Below are positions 33,800 to 45,299 of a stretch of DNA of 64,000 bases, one piece after another; positions within the stretch are counted from its first letter, which is position 1; each line of letters begins with the position of its first letter. The position numbers and the translations under genes are program-made. The notes beneath the pieces are model-generated. The model was not told where the DNA came from. It made no database searches and saw only the letters and a list, made by a program, of their open reading frames with translations. Origin of the DNA: Epiperipatus broadwayi (taxonomy: Eukaryota > Onychophora > Udeonychophora > Euonychophora > Peripatidae); the NCBI GenBank assembly GCA_028023455.1, contig JAQFVV010012394.1, positions 28,785,010 through 28,849,009 on the forward strand. Reading direction: 5' to 3'.

Positions 33800-35185
33800 T
33801 TTTCTGCTTAATTGATATTTTACGATCTTGTCCTTTAGTTTTTTCAACTAAAGACTTTTTTCTGAAATACTTCCAACACCATGTCTAATTGTAGCTTTCC
33901 AGTATATTCTATTCTCTGCCATATCTTCTTAATGGAAACAATTTATATTGCACTTCTTTAAAATGTCTTTGAGATAATTGTTATAATGTAGAAGGGTCTA
34001 TTTCTTTATAAAACCCATGTTTAAGTCCATCAAAACATCCGTTTAGGAAGTAGTCGACTATTCATTCATTTTATATGTCCAATCCAGTGAAGGGATGATT
34101 ATATAATACTAGACTCAATAATATCACATAGTTCAAGCTGAAGGATATATTGTTTGGTTTTACAATCTTGCCATTGTTTTTTGTAAAAAAATTTTGTAAT
34201 GTCCTTAAATGAAACTTTTCTAATGGCTTTATAGTGTACCAGTAGGATCAATTTCATATCCATACAATAAATTAGATAAAATAATAGCTTTATATACAGC
34301 TAATTTAGTTTCTATAGTTATTTCCTTATGATGAAATTCTCTACCTTTTAACTTGTTAAGAGCAGCGCAATCTGTGTTGGACTTCTACATCAAAGTTCAC
34401 CTTTCTACTTTTAAACCAATCAAAGTATTCCACAATAATCCCAAAAAATCTTGTCTATTTCTTTTGTTTTCAAAAATTGGAACAATAAAAGTATCCTTGA
34501 GTTTGGATGACACATTTTCATGGGTCCAGATGTTCCTTAAAAAATTCCAATATTTTTGAAGCTAACATATGATCAACATATTTTAAAACTCCAGATATTT
34601 TTTCAGGACCTGCAGTCTTTCCATTTTTAGAATTATAAAGAGCTGTTTTGATTTCATTAAGCCGGATATTTGTCCAAATCTAAATAAGTAGATAAAATGG
34701 ATATATCATTAAAAGTCGCTATATCAATTCTTGTCTCATTATTCAAAAGATAATCAAAATACTTATTCACCTGTTCAAAATATCATTGTCATCATATAAA
34801 AGAATGCCATTGTTGAATTTAACATTTTTCAGGTCCATATGATGCTTTCAATGCACCAATAATGATCTAGAATGATCACAATCAGCGAATGTCAATCTTC
34901 TTTGCAATTTTAATTCATCAATCATTTTAAAGCCATCTTGTCAATCGTTGAGCTTCTTCCATCAGATCTTGATATTGATTAAGTTCCACATTTCATCTAT
35001 TATTTTGCCACATGTTTTTTTAAAATTATATCAATTATAATAAGATCACAGAAAACCAATTATGATTCTTTTTAGTGAACCCAAGAATAGATTTACTTAT
35101 ATCCATCACACACTTCTTAAGAAAATTCCATTCCTAAATAATATGACAATTCTGAAGATCTAAATTAGTAAGTTTAGGGTTTAAT
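33800..35185 (-). mobile_element. LINE relic (family L-B), second copy
   Basis: DNA similarity to 13385-14110 in the same orientation: TGGGTCCAGATGTTCCTTAA, AAATTCCAATATTTTTGAA, TTTCAGGACCTGCAGTCTTT and AAAGAGCTGTTTTGAT. The part at 33800-34150 matches 50.9-51.2 kb (AATGTCTTTGAGATAATTGT, CATGTCCAATCCAGTGA) and is the 3' end of the element. The frame is broken throughout. A MITE sits exactly at its 5' end (35187). Confidence 0.72.
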
Positions 35186-35186
35186 A

Positions 35187-35921
35187 CTGCGTTTCCCTGA
35201 AAATAAGACCTGGTCTTATATTAATTTTTGCTCCAAAAATCACCATAGGGCTTATTTTCAGGTGAGGTTATATTTTTTTCATGTACATTTATTCTTGTAC
35301 TGACTGGAATAGCACTTTTTTTTGCTCTCATCTTATTTGGTGATCAGAATATTATTCCATTTAAATTTGCCATTAAATCAAATGTTAATTGAAAACTTGT
35401 GAGACAGAAGTGGTTTGTTCACACAAAAACAACAAAAAATTCAGAAAATGTTTCTGTATTCTTTTTAAAAACTTTTCTTTAGGCGAAAAATTGATTATTA
35501 AAATCACAATTTTTTTATGATCTTTTAGGATGGAAAAAAATATTTAAGAAATCAAACTAACTTTTCTTTTATCTTGAATATTTAAAAGCTACCACGATGA
35601 AACTCTAAAACTAAATTGAGCATTCTAAATATTAAATATAAGTATTTAAAAATATATAAATGAAACTAAATTCTCTATACAGGTAGAATTATGTTTATCG
35701 AAAATGATCAACAAATACAAAATAACCATAGAATTTATATTACCGTTTGTCTAAAGCTTTAATATCAATAATATTGTTTATTTGTACACTTATTAGTTTA
35801 TAATTCAATATGTCTGACAATTTTAACTAGAGCTTCTATTTGGAGTACAGCTTATAAGCATCCTGAAAAATTATGCTAAGGCTTATTGTCTGGTTAGGTT
35901 TTTATTTTCAGGGAAACGTGG
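35187..35921. mobile_element. 735-bp MITE with TA duplication (Tc1/mariner-like)
   Basis: Flanked by TA at 35185-35186 and 35922-35923. The ends CTGCGTTTCCCTGAAAATAA and TTATTTTCAGGGAAACGTGG are inverted repeats. Nearby GACCTGGTCTTATATTAATT and GGCTTATTTTCAGGTGAGG echo the ends. This GTTTCCCTGAAAATAAG terminus is one I remember from non-autonomous mariner-like elements of other animals. There is no ORF of note inside. Confidence 0.78.
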
Positions 35922-38387
35922 TACTGTTGAAATTTGGTACATAGATTCTTCTAAAGAATGAACATTAACTTTCTTGTGCTGATATAAACAAAGAATATAA
36001 ACATGCTCTTCTACTCACTTTACACACTGTAAATATAACAATAAATAGTCATAACGTTAAAGATAAGTAATTGAAAAAAAAGAAACGGTATCTCCCATTG
36101 ACTTACGTTAAACATCAACAATTATAAAAAGATATAATACCAATCCAACTTTTAGCTCTGTCGTAAAGAGTGTTAAGATTATCTTGATTGTTGATCCAAA
36201 GTGTCGTTTAATGGTGATCTTTTATTTAGATACTTACAATTGCAGGTTATTTTCAAGTGAAAGAAGAATGCATGGATTAAAGAACTTTAATTTTAAATGG
36301 GATAATTTTTTTTGACTTTGTGAAGTTAGAAGGAAAGATGATTTAAAATGGGAAAAGAACTTTACTACAAAGTCACAAATGTTGGAAGCACAAAAGAGGT
36401 TAATTCATTTTAAATAAGTGGAAGAAAAACATTGTGGAAATTATTTGTATGCCAGACATAGTGTCAAGATTAGTTATCCAATTTAATGGAAGATACCAAA
36501 TGCAGATAATTTATGTCCTAATCAAGTTCTCATTATGATGAAGTAAAGAATTTTTATAGGGATCTACAAAGTGCTTTTGTCATGGGCAACTTTAATTCTA
36601 GAATGGGTAAATGTTTTAAAGCACTGTGGGCAAATTTGGTTGTGGTAATAGAAATGCAAGTTACCACAGACTTGCGGAGTTCACAAAAAAGAAAAAAAAA
36701 ATGGTTTTTTAAGATTTTTTTTTTTTTGAGAAAAATGTTAAACAGAAATGATCACAGGAGCATCCAAATGGAAGTAGAGCAGAATTAAATTATACTTTGA
36801 TTAACAAACAATATATACCCAATACAATAGATATGCATGCTAAGGAAAGATGGGCTTATTCTGTTCTTTTTCATTTATTGATTAACTAGTTTGCATTCGT
36901 TTATACATAGCTCACTGAGAGTTTGCAGTAACTGGTTTAATTTTAGTTTGAGTAATAAAATATATATTTTAAGATTGTAATGTTTTTAATAAATTTAACA
37001 TAGGAAATGATCATTGATTAGGGATATGTATTAATGCAAAACTAGAGGGATGAAAACTTAAGAAAGTCAGTATTAGTAATTGTTATTCCTAATCTTCAGA
37101 AACCCTTCAATGAATTTAAATTAGAACTTGCAAATCATTTTAAAATATTAATGGACTTTGAAGATGTCTCAGATTGGACAGAAATCAATAAGAAGATAAC
37201 AGACACATATAATAATTACAGCCAAGAAAGCAGCATTTGACCAATAAAATTTGTATTGAGAGAAGATAATTTTTGTAAAAATGATCCATTAACAACTTCT
37301 ACAAAAAAAGGAAAAAAACCCATCAATAATGACAAGGAAATTAATTGTGAATTAGCAAACAAAATTATAGAAGAGAATAAAAATCTCAAAATTGTAAAAC
37401 AACATTTTAGTAGTGAAAGAAAAATTATTTCAGCAGTACCAAGAAAAAAATTGAATTATTAGTAAATAGAGAAATGACATTGTGAAATGTGGAAGAATTG
37501 TATAAAGAATTATATAATAATACAAAACAAGAAAAAACATCTACAGTTATCACATCTGAATTGACCAAATGAAGTGAGATAGAATTAAATTATGAAAATA
37601 AGGACAGTTCCAGAAAATGATGAAATTATAATTGACTCTTGAGAAGCAGATGAAGAAATAGAAAAAATGTTGTTATATACTAAATGTCTAAATGAAAAAG
37701 ATATACCAAGTGATTAGAAGAATTGATATTTAAGAAAGGTGATAAAGAAGATTAAAAGTTACAGAACTATTAATCTTCAGTTCTATATAAATTTTTTTAT
37801 CAAGAGAATTACAACTTGTCTCCAGAAAACTCTTGGATTCAAACCAACCAAAAGAACAAACAATTTAAAAGTAGTTTTAGTGTTGTGGATCATGCCCAAG
37901 TATTGAGAAGAGTTATAGAAAGACCCAATGAACATGAGTTGACACTATGTTTGGATTTGTATATTATGGAAAAAGGAATTTACTTCTATGAGCATTTTAA
38001 TGGTGATTAAAACATTGGCTTATTAAATACCAGGATATTGTCATTCTGAATAATATTTATTTAAATGCAATAGCAATGTTTAGATTACATTTGATATTGA
38101 GAAAGTTGTTTGGGTGATTCTACATTTCTAAAACTAGTTTTCATGGTTTTACATGAAGTGTTTTATTAATTAAAATGGAAAAGTAAATGATTGAAAGAGA
38201 ATGAAGATTATATAAGTCATCTAGATTTGCCGATGATATGGTTTTTGTAAATAATGCTTCAGAGCTTCAGGAAATATTGCAAGAATTATCAATCGAATGT
38301 CAAAAATAGAAGAGATACATGCTAAAAAGACTAAAGTAATGTTCAATGGATTTTCTCATAAGATTGACGATCATTAATTATATGAGT

Positions 38388-38650
38388 ATGACAACAAAAT
38401 TTCAAACAAGGGCTTTGAACATACCATTATCAGATTTTCAATAATATGGATGGCTGAAGAGTTGGAGATTGGAGAAGATTGAAGCCTTTCCATTAAGGCT
38501 TGACGATTTGCTGTCTTAATATAAACTGAGCACTTATATATGTGTAAGAGATGATAATCTGGACCAACTGTTAAGTGCTGGTTCAGCACAAAATATATAT
38601 ATTGGAGATGTATTTGTCCATGGGTATCAAATTATATAAGATGGAGTAAA
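38388..38650 (+). repeat. Dispersed repeat R, copy 2, inside the LINE
   Basis: It matches 20985-21260 (see there). The LINE reading breaks off after AAGACTAAAGTAATGTTCAA (about 38327) and resumes at about 38730 with GAATGAGATTAACCATAGAA. This shows an insertion into the older element. Exact borders and a target duplication were not resolved. Confidence 0.65.
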
Positions 38651-39038
38651 TGGTTAAAGGGAGCTTAAGAGTCTGGGTTCAAATCTCTAATTAATAACTA
38701 TAATACCTTCATTAGATTATTAATGGCAATGGAAATAATGAATGAGATTAACCATAGAATTAAGCTTTGATGGAGTATCTTTAGTAAAAATAATATTAAA
38801 AGGATTGAAAAGTAAAATTATTTAATAGATGTGTTTTAACAATTCTTAGTTATTGGTCTGGGACTTGGGACACCCAACAAAAGAGCAATGACCACTTAAC
38901 AAAGTATGGAAAGCTATAAGTTGGAAGTAATAAATAATTAAAAACAAAATACATGGGTGAAAATGCATACAGGTGTCACTAACATCATTGAAAGAATTAA
39001 CAGACTGAAATGGAGTTGGGCTGTATATTGCTAATAGA

Positions 39039-39222
39039 GATAATAATATATCACATGTTCACTATCTTCCATGCTTGCTCATAATAGTTTGGGATATTGG
39101 ATGAGTAGGCACTAGATAGGGATTTTATGCACAAGCCTTCTGGCATCCATTGATTACTCTATCTTGCTTAGAGTGGCACTACTGTATGGAGAGAGTTTTG
39201 CCTATTATAGGATAATAATATA
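39039..39222. mobile_element. ~160-bp element of the ~420-bp family inserted in the LINE
   Basis: GATAATAATATA flanks the insert exactly (39039-39050 and 39211-39222). The insert carries CCAATATCCTCA-like sequence in reverse (GGATATTGGATGAG is seen as GATATTGGATGAGTAGGCAC), GGGATTTTATGCACAAG, CCATTGATTAC and AGTGGCACTACTGTATGGAG. These are the reverse complement of the unit start at 60.5 and 61.9 kb. Removing the insert restores the alignment to the LINE at 26.8 kb. Confidence 0.8.
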
Positions 39223-39708
39223 GGTATATAAATGAAGTTTTAATCTGTACTGCAGGAGATTTTAAAAGACCTAGAAAGAGATCGTATGTGAGATGGATGG
39301 ATAAAATAAAACTTTGCTTGGATATTGTGAAGAAGAAATCTAGGAGGCAGAATAAGGATTAAAATTGGAAAGATCTTTCTGAATTGGATTGATAATGAGT
39401 GAAAATGATGATTATTATTTAATCACAACAATCACTTTTCAATAAATATATAAATGAATATTATCATTCTTTATTGAATTAAAAATTATATTTTACTTAA
39501 CCTTAAATTCAGACTTTAGTGAACTTTAAAGCAAATAAATACGAGTGGTGGGTCATGTGAAAGTCTGTGCTCATATACCCTATATATTTAATAAACATTG
39601 TTTTTTATTCGACAATCCACATTAATTCACAGAGATGTACAATATCTAATCTCTTCCTGTTCATCTAATATCAGATTATTTTCACTTTATAGTAATTAAC
39701 ATTCTACA

Positions 39709-39845
39709 TGCCTGTGTGATTTGGTGCAGGTAGAGTTATAGACTATGGAACTGAAGGACCACCGAATCACAGTTCCCTTCTGCTCTGATGCTTGAATTTC
39801 TGATGAATTTCCGAGCAATTATAAACCACTTGATTAATTTTTTTT
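39709..39845 (+). mobile_element. SINE-A copy
   Basis: TGCCTGTGTGATTTGGTGCA, then TAGACTATGGAACTGAAGG, CACCGAATCACAGTTCCC, TGAATTTCTGATGAATTTCC and the tail GAGCAATTATAAACCACTTG. It matches the copy at 22.8 kb along its full length. Confidence 0.6.
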
Positions 39846-40309
39846 TAAGCATTCCATATATCATTTCTAATATTTCTTTTTAAATTTGGAACTTAATAGT
39901 GATCTAGATGCATGTACCATAACTATGGGGATGAATGCGTTTCTCCAAATGCATCTCCTCTTGTAAAATATATTGTCTTATTAAAAACAAATTTGCATAC
40001 ATGCACCTATTTAATTAGTATACAATTAACTGCACAATTATGATTAACTAGATATAGACGTATAGCTCTGATTTTTATATATTCATCATCATTAGTTATC
40101 TGCCATTAAGCGTCAAGTCTTTTTCACCAGTATTCAATCTTCATACATTTATAATTAATTCTTTCCATTAGATTACCAATCTTTTTTTTAAATTTCCAGC
40201 ATACCCAAAATTGCATAATAAGTTCTCTATCTCTAATTATATAATTAATTTCTTTTGGATTTCATTCCTAATAAATTGATTTTAATTATAAGTATAGAGT
40301 ATAGCAGAA

Positions 40310-40760
40310 AAACAACAATTGATTAAGTAAAATCGCGTTTAATTAAAAACAAACAAATAATTTTTCTTTTAAATAAATAAAAATGTTTACAATTGGAAAA
40401 AAAATAACAACAGAACGGCTTTTTGTAATAATTCTAAATTAAATTTAATTATTATATTCAAAAGTAAAACAAAAAGGCGAAAACCACGTGACGAAAGCAT
40501 GGGTCAAAAACATTTCCTATTTCATCAGCTTGTATTTAAAAATTTATTTAATTAATTGAAATACAAAAGTAATTTACAATTAATATATTCATAATATGAA
40601 AATATTGTATTTTTAAATAAAATGTAAACATAATAATAAGAAAATTATAAGTACGGACAAATTAAACTAGAGTAGTGCAAGAAATTCTTAGTCTTTTAGA
40701 CACAAAGTCTAAGTGGGCATTTTAAGATCATTTCACTCATTAATATTTTTTAATAAATCG
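40310..40760 (+). repeat. Segmental duplication, copy without LTR element
   Basis: GATTAAGTAAAATCGCGTTT, then TATTTAATTAATTGAAATAC, GAAAATATTGTATTTTTAAA and AATAAGAAAATTATAAG, GTGCAAGAAATTCTTAG. The first three blocks recur at about 42105-42275 and the last two at 45118-45230. The second copy is split by the LTR element, so this copy shows the empty site. Confidence 0.7.
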
Positions 40761-41621
40761 TTTTAGTTTTTTTTATCAATATTAAAGTTTCTTCATCTAA
40801 GTTATTTTTTCCATTCTTCAAGTACGCAACTTTTTTTTCTAACTTCATTTGCTACATACCGAGCAATGTACCGCAAAATAGTACCCATATTAAAAGCTCA
40901 TTTGCGATTGCTATTATTCGTTATTGTATCTATCATCAGACTAATAACTTCCTAAATATTTAAAAATATGAATCTGTTCTAAAATCTATCTAGCAGTCTC
41001 TCTTATTTTAAATCATTTTATGAATGAGATGGTAGAGTAATTTTTGTTAAAAGGATTAGTGGAAAACTGCATAGTACTACATGGACAAATGTTCATTCCT
41101 TGATGTCATTTTTTGTTTTAATATAAGTATTGCCGCTGACATTTAGAATATAATGATATATTGGAATTCTTAATATTTAATAGAGCATTTTGCAATTAAT
41201 CTGTTCACACCTAACCACACACATAAGTCTCATGGCTTAAATACAGGTGAAATTTAGATTTTTTTTTTGGTTTTCAAACAATCGTGGTATTTTTTAAATA
41301 AATGCTTCCATAGTCAATCTAGTTAACCATTTCATAATGAAAAAAAATCTGAATGAACGATCTGTATTTTGGATCTTGACCTCTAGAATTACCACTACAG
41401 TGAAATATGCAAAGTATTCAAATAATGGTTGGTAAATGGGTATCTAATTGTTCTAAGTTAAAATGAAAAAAACATTTTCACTATCTGAAATTTGATGAAG
41501 TATCTTTCTGTACAAGGATACCAAAGGATTTATGGCAAGCAATGAAACCATTTCAAGTTGTTTTTTTCCTACTGAATTTTAATTGTCTAGAGAAGAGCGA
41601 AAAAACAAGAGTTGATTAATA

Positions 41622-42043
41622 GTCTGAACAGGCACTAACCTGTATTCAATGTGCTTTAAAATTTGCAATAATTAAGCATATTTTGCCAATAGAGGGATCT
41701 TTCAAACCAAGACACAAGATAGCGATTTTTATAAAGACAAGAACGGTCTGTCTTGTCTTTAACCTAAATGTCCACTTATATATGCAAATCTGAAGCATCT
41801 TGATTTGGAAGCGTGAAGTAGTTGTTGTCTCCACTGTAAATCCACTATTTCCTTTACAAATTAACTTACATGAAATCTTGCGATTTACAGCGAGTTAATA
41901 TTACGATTTTACTGTTGGAAATTCTTGTCTTTATAAAAATCACTATCATGTGTCATGGTTATGAAGATCCCTCTACCGGCAAAATATGCTTGATTATTGC
42001 GAATTTTAAAGCGCATTGAATACAGCTTAGTGCCTGTTTAGAC
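41622..42043. mobile_element. 422-bp MITE with ~120-bp inverted repeats and TA duplication
   Basis: TA flanks it at 41620-41621 and 42044-42045. The ends GTCTGAACAGGCACTAA and TTAGTGCCTGTTTAGAC begin arms of about 120 bp. The arms contain GCAATAATTAAGCATATTTT against AAAATATGCTTGATTATTGC and CTTTATAAAGACAAGAA-like sequence near the inner ends. The centre (about 41745-41930) is unique. The minus-strand ORF at 41646-41834 is within an arm and not a gene. It is a Tc1/mariner-type MITE by its TA target. Confidence 0.88.
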
Positions 42044-42104
42044 TATTTACATAAGTTTTCTGTGTGATATATAAATTAATTACTACTTCTCAAGAGTTGA
42101 TTAA

Positions 42105-42275
42105 ATAAAATCATGTTTAATTAAGGAAAAAACTAATATATTTTAAATAAATGTGTTTTCGCTTTGAAAAAAAAAAATACAATGACTTTTTATTTGAGTA
42201 TTTATTTAATTAATTGAATTACAAAGCTATTTGCATTTAATTTATTCAAAATATGAAAATGTATTTTTAAATAAC
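42105..42275 (+). repeat. Segmental duplication, left part of the split copy
   Basis: GATTAAATAAAATCATGTTT, TTTTAAATAAATGTGTTTTC, TATTTAATTAATTGAATTAC and GAAAATGTATTTTTAAATAA match 40310-40630 with deletions. Confidence 0.65.
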
Positions 42276-42346
42276 ATATCATTATATCTCACCTTGCCTT
42301 CAAATAATGGATAGTCCAGATTCTTTCTTATCTAGATTGGATCGAG

Positions 42347-43146
42347 TATTCATTACCACTAACCAATGCGTATACAAAGAAATAACACATAACCAATGTC
42401 TAGAACTGGCCAATAGGCAATAATGTTCATTGAGTCAGAATGTTTCCATCAAGGTAGGGGATCTGGCAATAAGTAGTCAGTCTTCTTGAAGGTAGAGTGA
42501 AAGAACAACTGTCACAAACTGAAAGACAAAATCCTTGTTCTCTCCAACGATCATCATGTGGCTGAATAGTGGTAAACTTGCTCAAAGAGAATATTCATTA
42601 AGTTGAAAGATCTTGTTTTCTCCAACAATGATCACGTAGCTGAACAACTGTACATGTGTTCTGAGAGAACTACTGTCACAGAGCTGAAAGACAATTCACA
42701 TTCTCCCTACATGTTCTGCAGGGAACTAATGTTAAACTTGAACAGCAGTTCGCACATGTTCCCCATAACAGCAGTATATACATTTTCCAGACAACAGCTA
42801 CCAAAGCTATCAATGAACACAATGAGGCAAGTCCAAATTCAGGATTGGAAGCTACTAAAATCAAACATTGGCATGAGGCAAGATGTCATAGTACAGTGAG
42901 AAATGTCACTACCTACTCATGAGGCAGACTGCCAAATTACAGCTGGAAGTAGTAGGATAATCTATAGGAACACATACGGTCACTTCTTCCATGGTTCATA
43001 CCAGAACTAGGAGCTATACTTCAACATATGGTAGCAGGTGGAGTATAGGCATTGTATATATGATTGTGTGTTTGTATGGATATTTCAATAATAAATATAT
43101 ATTATAAAATGTATTTACACACATTTGTGATTATATAGATAATTCA
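42347..43146 (+). repeat. Left LTR
   Basis: Matches 44397-45089 through CACATAACCAATGTCTAGAA, GAATGTTTCCATCAAGGTAG, CTACATGTTCTGCAG and AGGATTGGAAGCTACTA. It has internal ~85-bp repeats marked by CTCCAACGATCATCATGTGG and CTCCAACAATGATCACGTAG, of which the right LTR keeps fewer. It ends in ATTCA. Its 98-codon ORF (42603-42899) is not likely a gene. Confidence 0.75.
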
Positions 43147-44396
43147 GACTTGGTGCAGCGACAAATAAAAAAAAAATTTTTTTCTCCATAGCTGGAAAAA
43201 AAAATTGACTAATAACATAACAGTGCATCAATAAAAATTGTTTAAAATCAAACAAGAATGCTTAATCTTATTAATAAAGACAGTAGCTTACCCCAGTGGG
43301 TTGTTAGATTTTGTCATTAATTTAAAAAGAAAACAATTGACTGCAAACATTATTTATATGTTGATTTAAAAAAAATTTAAATTAAACTAGAGTGGTTAGT
43401 TTTATTAATAAAGGCAGGAACCCCCACCCCAATGGGTTGTTGGATTTTGTCTTTATTAAAGAAAGATTGGTACTTATGCCGACAGTAGCTTATCAAATAA
43501 AGGTTGAAAATCAACTTGGGTGGTTGCTCTCTCAAATAAAAGTAGAACCCTTGTCTCATGATAAAGAGGGGAAAAATGGCTAAATTGGTTCAATTAAAGC
43601 ATTCAATCTGGCTTATCCAGAAAATTGGCCAAGTTATAAAGATTAAATAATCTTTCATTTACAAGCTAATAAAATCAAAAAGCGTTAGTTAAAATTAATC
43701 ACACTTATGTCTATAATGGGACCCCAGACTTATGATATCCTTAAAGGCCAAGAAACTCCTTTGCTTTCATCTGACCTAGAATTTGACAAGGCATTGCCTC
43801 TACTAACTAACTTTTTCACTTCCAAACCCCCAACAATAATGCAGAGATATTTCAATCTTTGTATACAATGGGAAGAATAAAAAGCTAGGGATTTTGCTAT
43901 TAGAATAAGAACATTAGCATTAAAATGCAATTTCAAAGACATTTGTGAGATTGTTTTATCTTCAGAATGAGTGATCATAGTCTCATGGTTAAGCTAATGG
44001 ATTCTGACATTATAAAATTTGAATCTGCTTTGTTTCAAGTGCTTCTTGTCGTATCAACAGCCAGTCAAGAAAATCCATTTAAAATATGAGTTATAGTATT
44101 CTATTCAAAGCATTGAGCAGAAAAACTGGTTAGTCAAGCATTCAGCTGGCAGTGAAAGTTACTTCTTATATAAATCAAGTGAAAAGTATTGTTATAGATA
44201 TCACACACCGATATATAGTATGTACATATTGCAAGCATGTCTGTCACACAAAACCTGCTTATTTTAAAAGAAAAGTGGCTAATAACAGGATAAATGAGTC
44301 CATTCCAAAAAGTAAAAAAGGCAATTTAAAAGTCTAAAAAACAAAATGCCTGTATAAACGATGTGAGAAGCAATGACTCTGCTTTTAAATGCAAAA
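43147..44396 (+). pseudogene. Primer-binding site and gag-like relic
   Basis: The primer-binding site at 43151-43162 (TGGTGCAGCGAC) would pair with a tRNA ending GTCGCTGCACCA. It is one base from the TGGCGCAGCGA form that would suit a tRNA-Ser. A short ORF runs at 43392-43583. From about 43700 to 44340, broken frames resemble a gag C-terminal part: NAISKTFVRLF, then a zinc-knuckle-like CTYCKHVCHTKPAYF with the last Cys replaced by Tyr. Function is lost. Confidence 0.5.
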
Positions 44397-45089
44397 TACT
44401 CATTAATGATGCTAAACAATGCATATATAAAAAGATAATACATAACCAATAACTAGAACCACCAATAGGCAATGATGCTCACTGAATCTGAATGTTTCCA
44501 TCAAGATAGGGAATCTGGTAATAAATAGTCAGTCTTTTTGAAGATAGAATGAGAGAACAACTGTCACAAAAGCTGAAAGATAGAATCCTCATTCTCTCCA
44601 ACAATAGTCACATAGTTGCTTTGACCATATACCATTCTGAGAGAACTATCACAAAGCTGAAAGACAGAATTCATGTTCTCTCTACATGTTCTGCAGAGAA
44701 CTGTTGTCAAACCTAAACATCAGTATATATTTTCTCTAATAACAGCCATCAAACTAATGGTTAATGCAGGCATGCAAGTCCATGTTCAGGACTGGAAGCT
44801 GCTAGCATCAAATATTGGCATGAAGCAAGCTGTCATAGTACAGTTGGAGGTGTCACTGTACCTACTCATACGGCTGCCTAGTTACATCTGAAGTGTTAGG
44901 AAAATATATGAGCATATATGGTCTCTTCTTCCAACGGTCACACTAGGATTAGGAGCTAGACTTTACCGAACGGTAACAGATGGAGTATCACCATTAAAAA
45001 TAGGTTTTAAATATGAGTGTTTATTTGTATTCACATTTCATTAATAAATATAAAATATACTCACACATGTTTGTATTTATGCAGATTCA
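44397..45089 (+). repeat. Right LTR
   Basis: Partner of the left LTR: ACATAACCAATAACTAGAAC, GAATGTTTCCATCAAGATAG, CTACATGTTCTGCAGAG and AGGACTGGAAGCTGCTAG. It ends GATTCA at about 45089, as the left LTR ends AATTCA. Its 72-codon ORF (44673-44891) parallels the left-LTR ORF only because the DNA is duplicated. Confidence 0.75.
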
Positions 45090-45117
45090 CATATAAACAC
45101 TATGTTAACATGATAGT

Positions 45118-45230
45118 AAGAAAATTATAATTTATCACCAATTAATTGAACTTGCTCAGTGTAAAAAATTCTTGCAGATACGAAGTCCAAATAGCACATT
45201 CTAAAATTATTTTATTCATTATCTCAATCA
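45118..45230 (+). repeat. Segmental duplication, right part of the split copy
   Basis: AGTAAGAAAATTATAATT, GTAAAAAATTCTTGCAGATA, CGAAGTCCAAATAG and CATTCTAAAATTATTTTATT match 40640-40745. Confidence 0.65.
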
Positions 45231-45299
45231 TTACATTTGGCATAAACTGAGTTGTATTTGCATGTTTATTGAGACTAGCTAACCATCCGATTATGTTCC

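Larger units (their letters stand above)
36290..39420 (+). mobile_element. RTE-type LINE (family L-A), longest copy, dead
   Basis: Order on the + strand: an endonuclease region with MGNFNSRMGK (36582), VGKFGCGNRNA and HRLAEF (about 36635-36680); a linker at 37140-37560; a reverse transcriptase start near 37720 (FKKGDKED, SYRTINL); KSSFSVVDHAQVLRRVIERP (about 37868-37927); a FADDMVFVNNASELQEILQE stretch at about 38228-38287 with the catalytic Asp pair intact; then the thumb and the C-terminal HVRWMD-like part at about 39280-39400. Stops and frame shifts are frequent. Two later insertions interrupt it: repeat R at about 38388-38650 and a ~420-bp-family element at 39051-39210. Confidence 0.82.
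42347..45089 (+). mobile_element. Gag-only LTR retrotransposon (non-autonomous), degenerate
   Basis: Two diverged direct repeats of about 0.7-0.8 kb (42347-43146 and 44397-45089) enclose 1.25 kb. Four bases after the left LTR comes TGGTGCAGCGAC (43151), a plausible primer-binding site. The internal part holds a gag-like relic and no protease, reverse transcriptase or integrase. LTR divergence is visible (many substitutions and indels), so the insertion is old. It splits a duplicated segment whose empty copy is at 40.3-40.8 kb. Confidence 0.75.

Noticed and set aside
42603-42899. 98-codon ORF in the left LTR (and its 72-codon counterpart at 44673-44891)
   Set aside because: The similarity between them is DNA repeat identity, they sit within LTRs, and indels break their shared frame.
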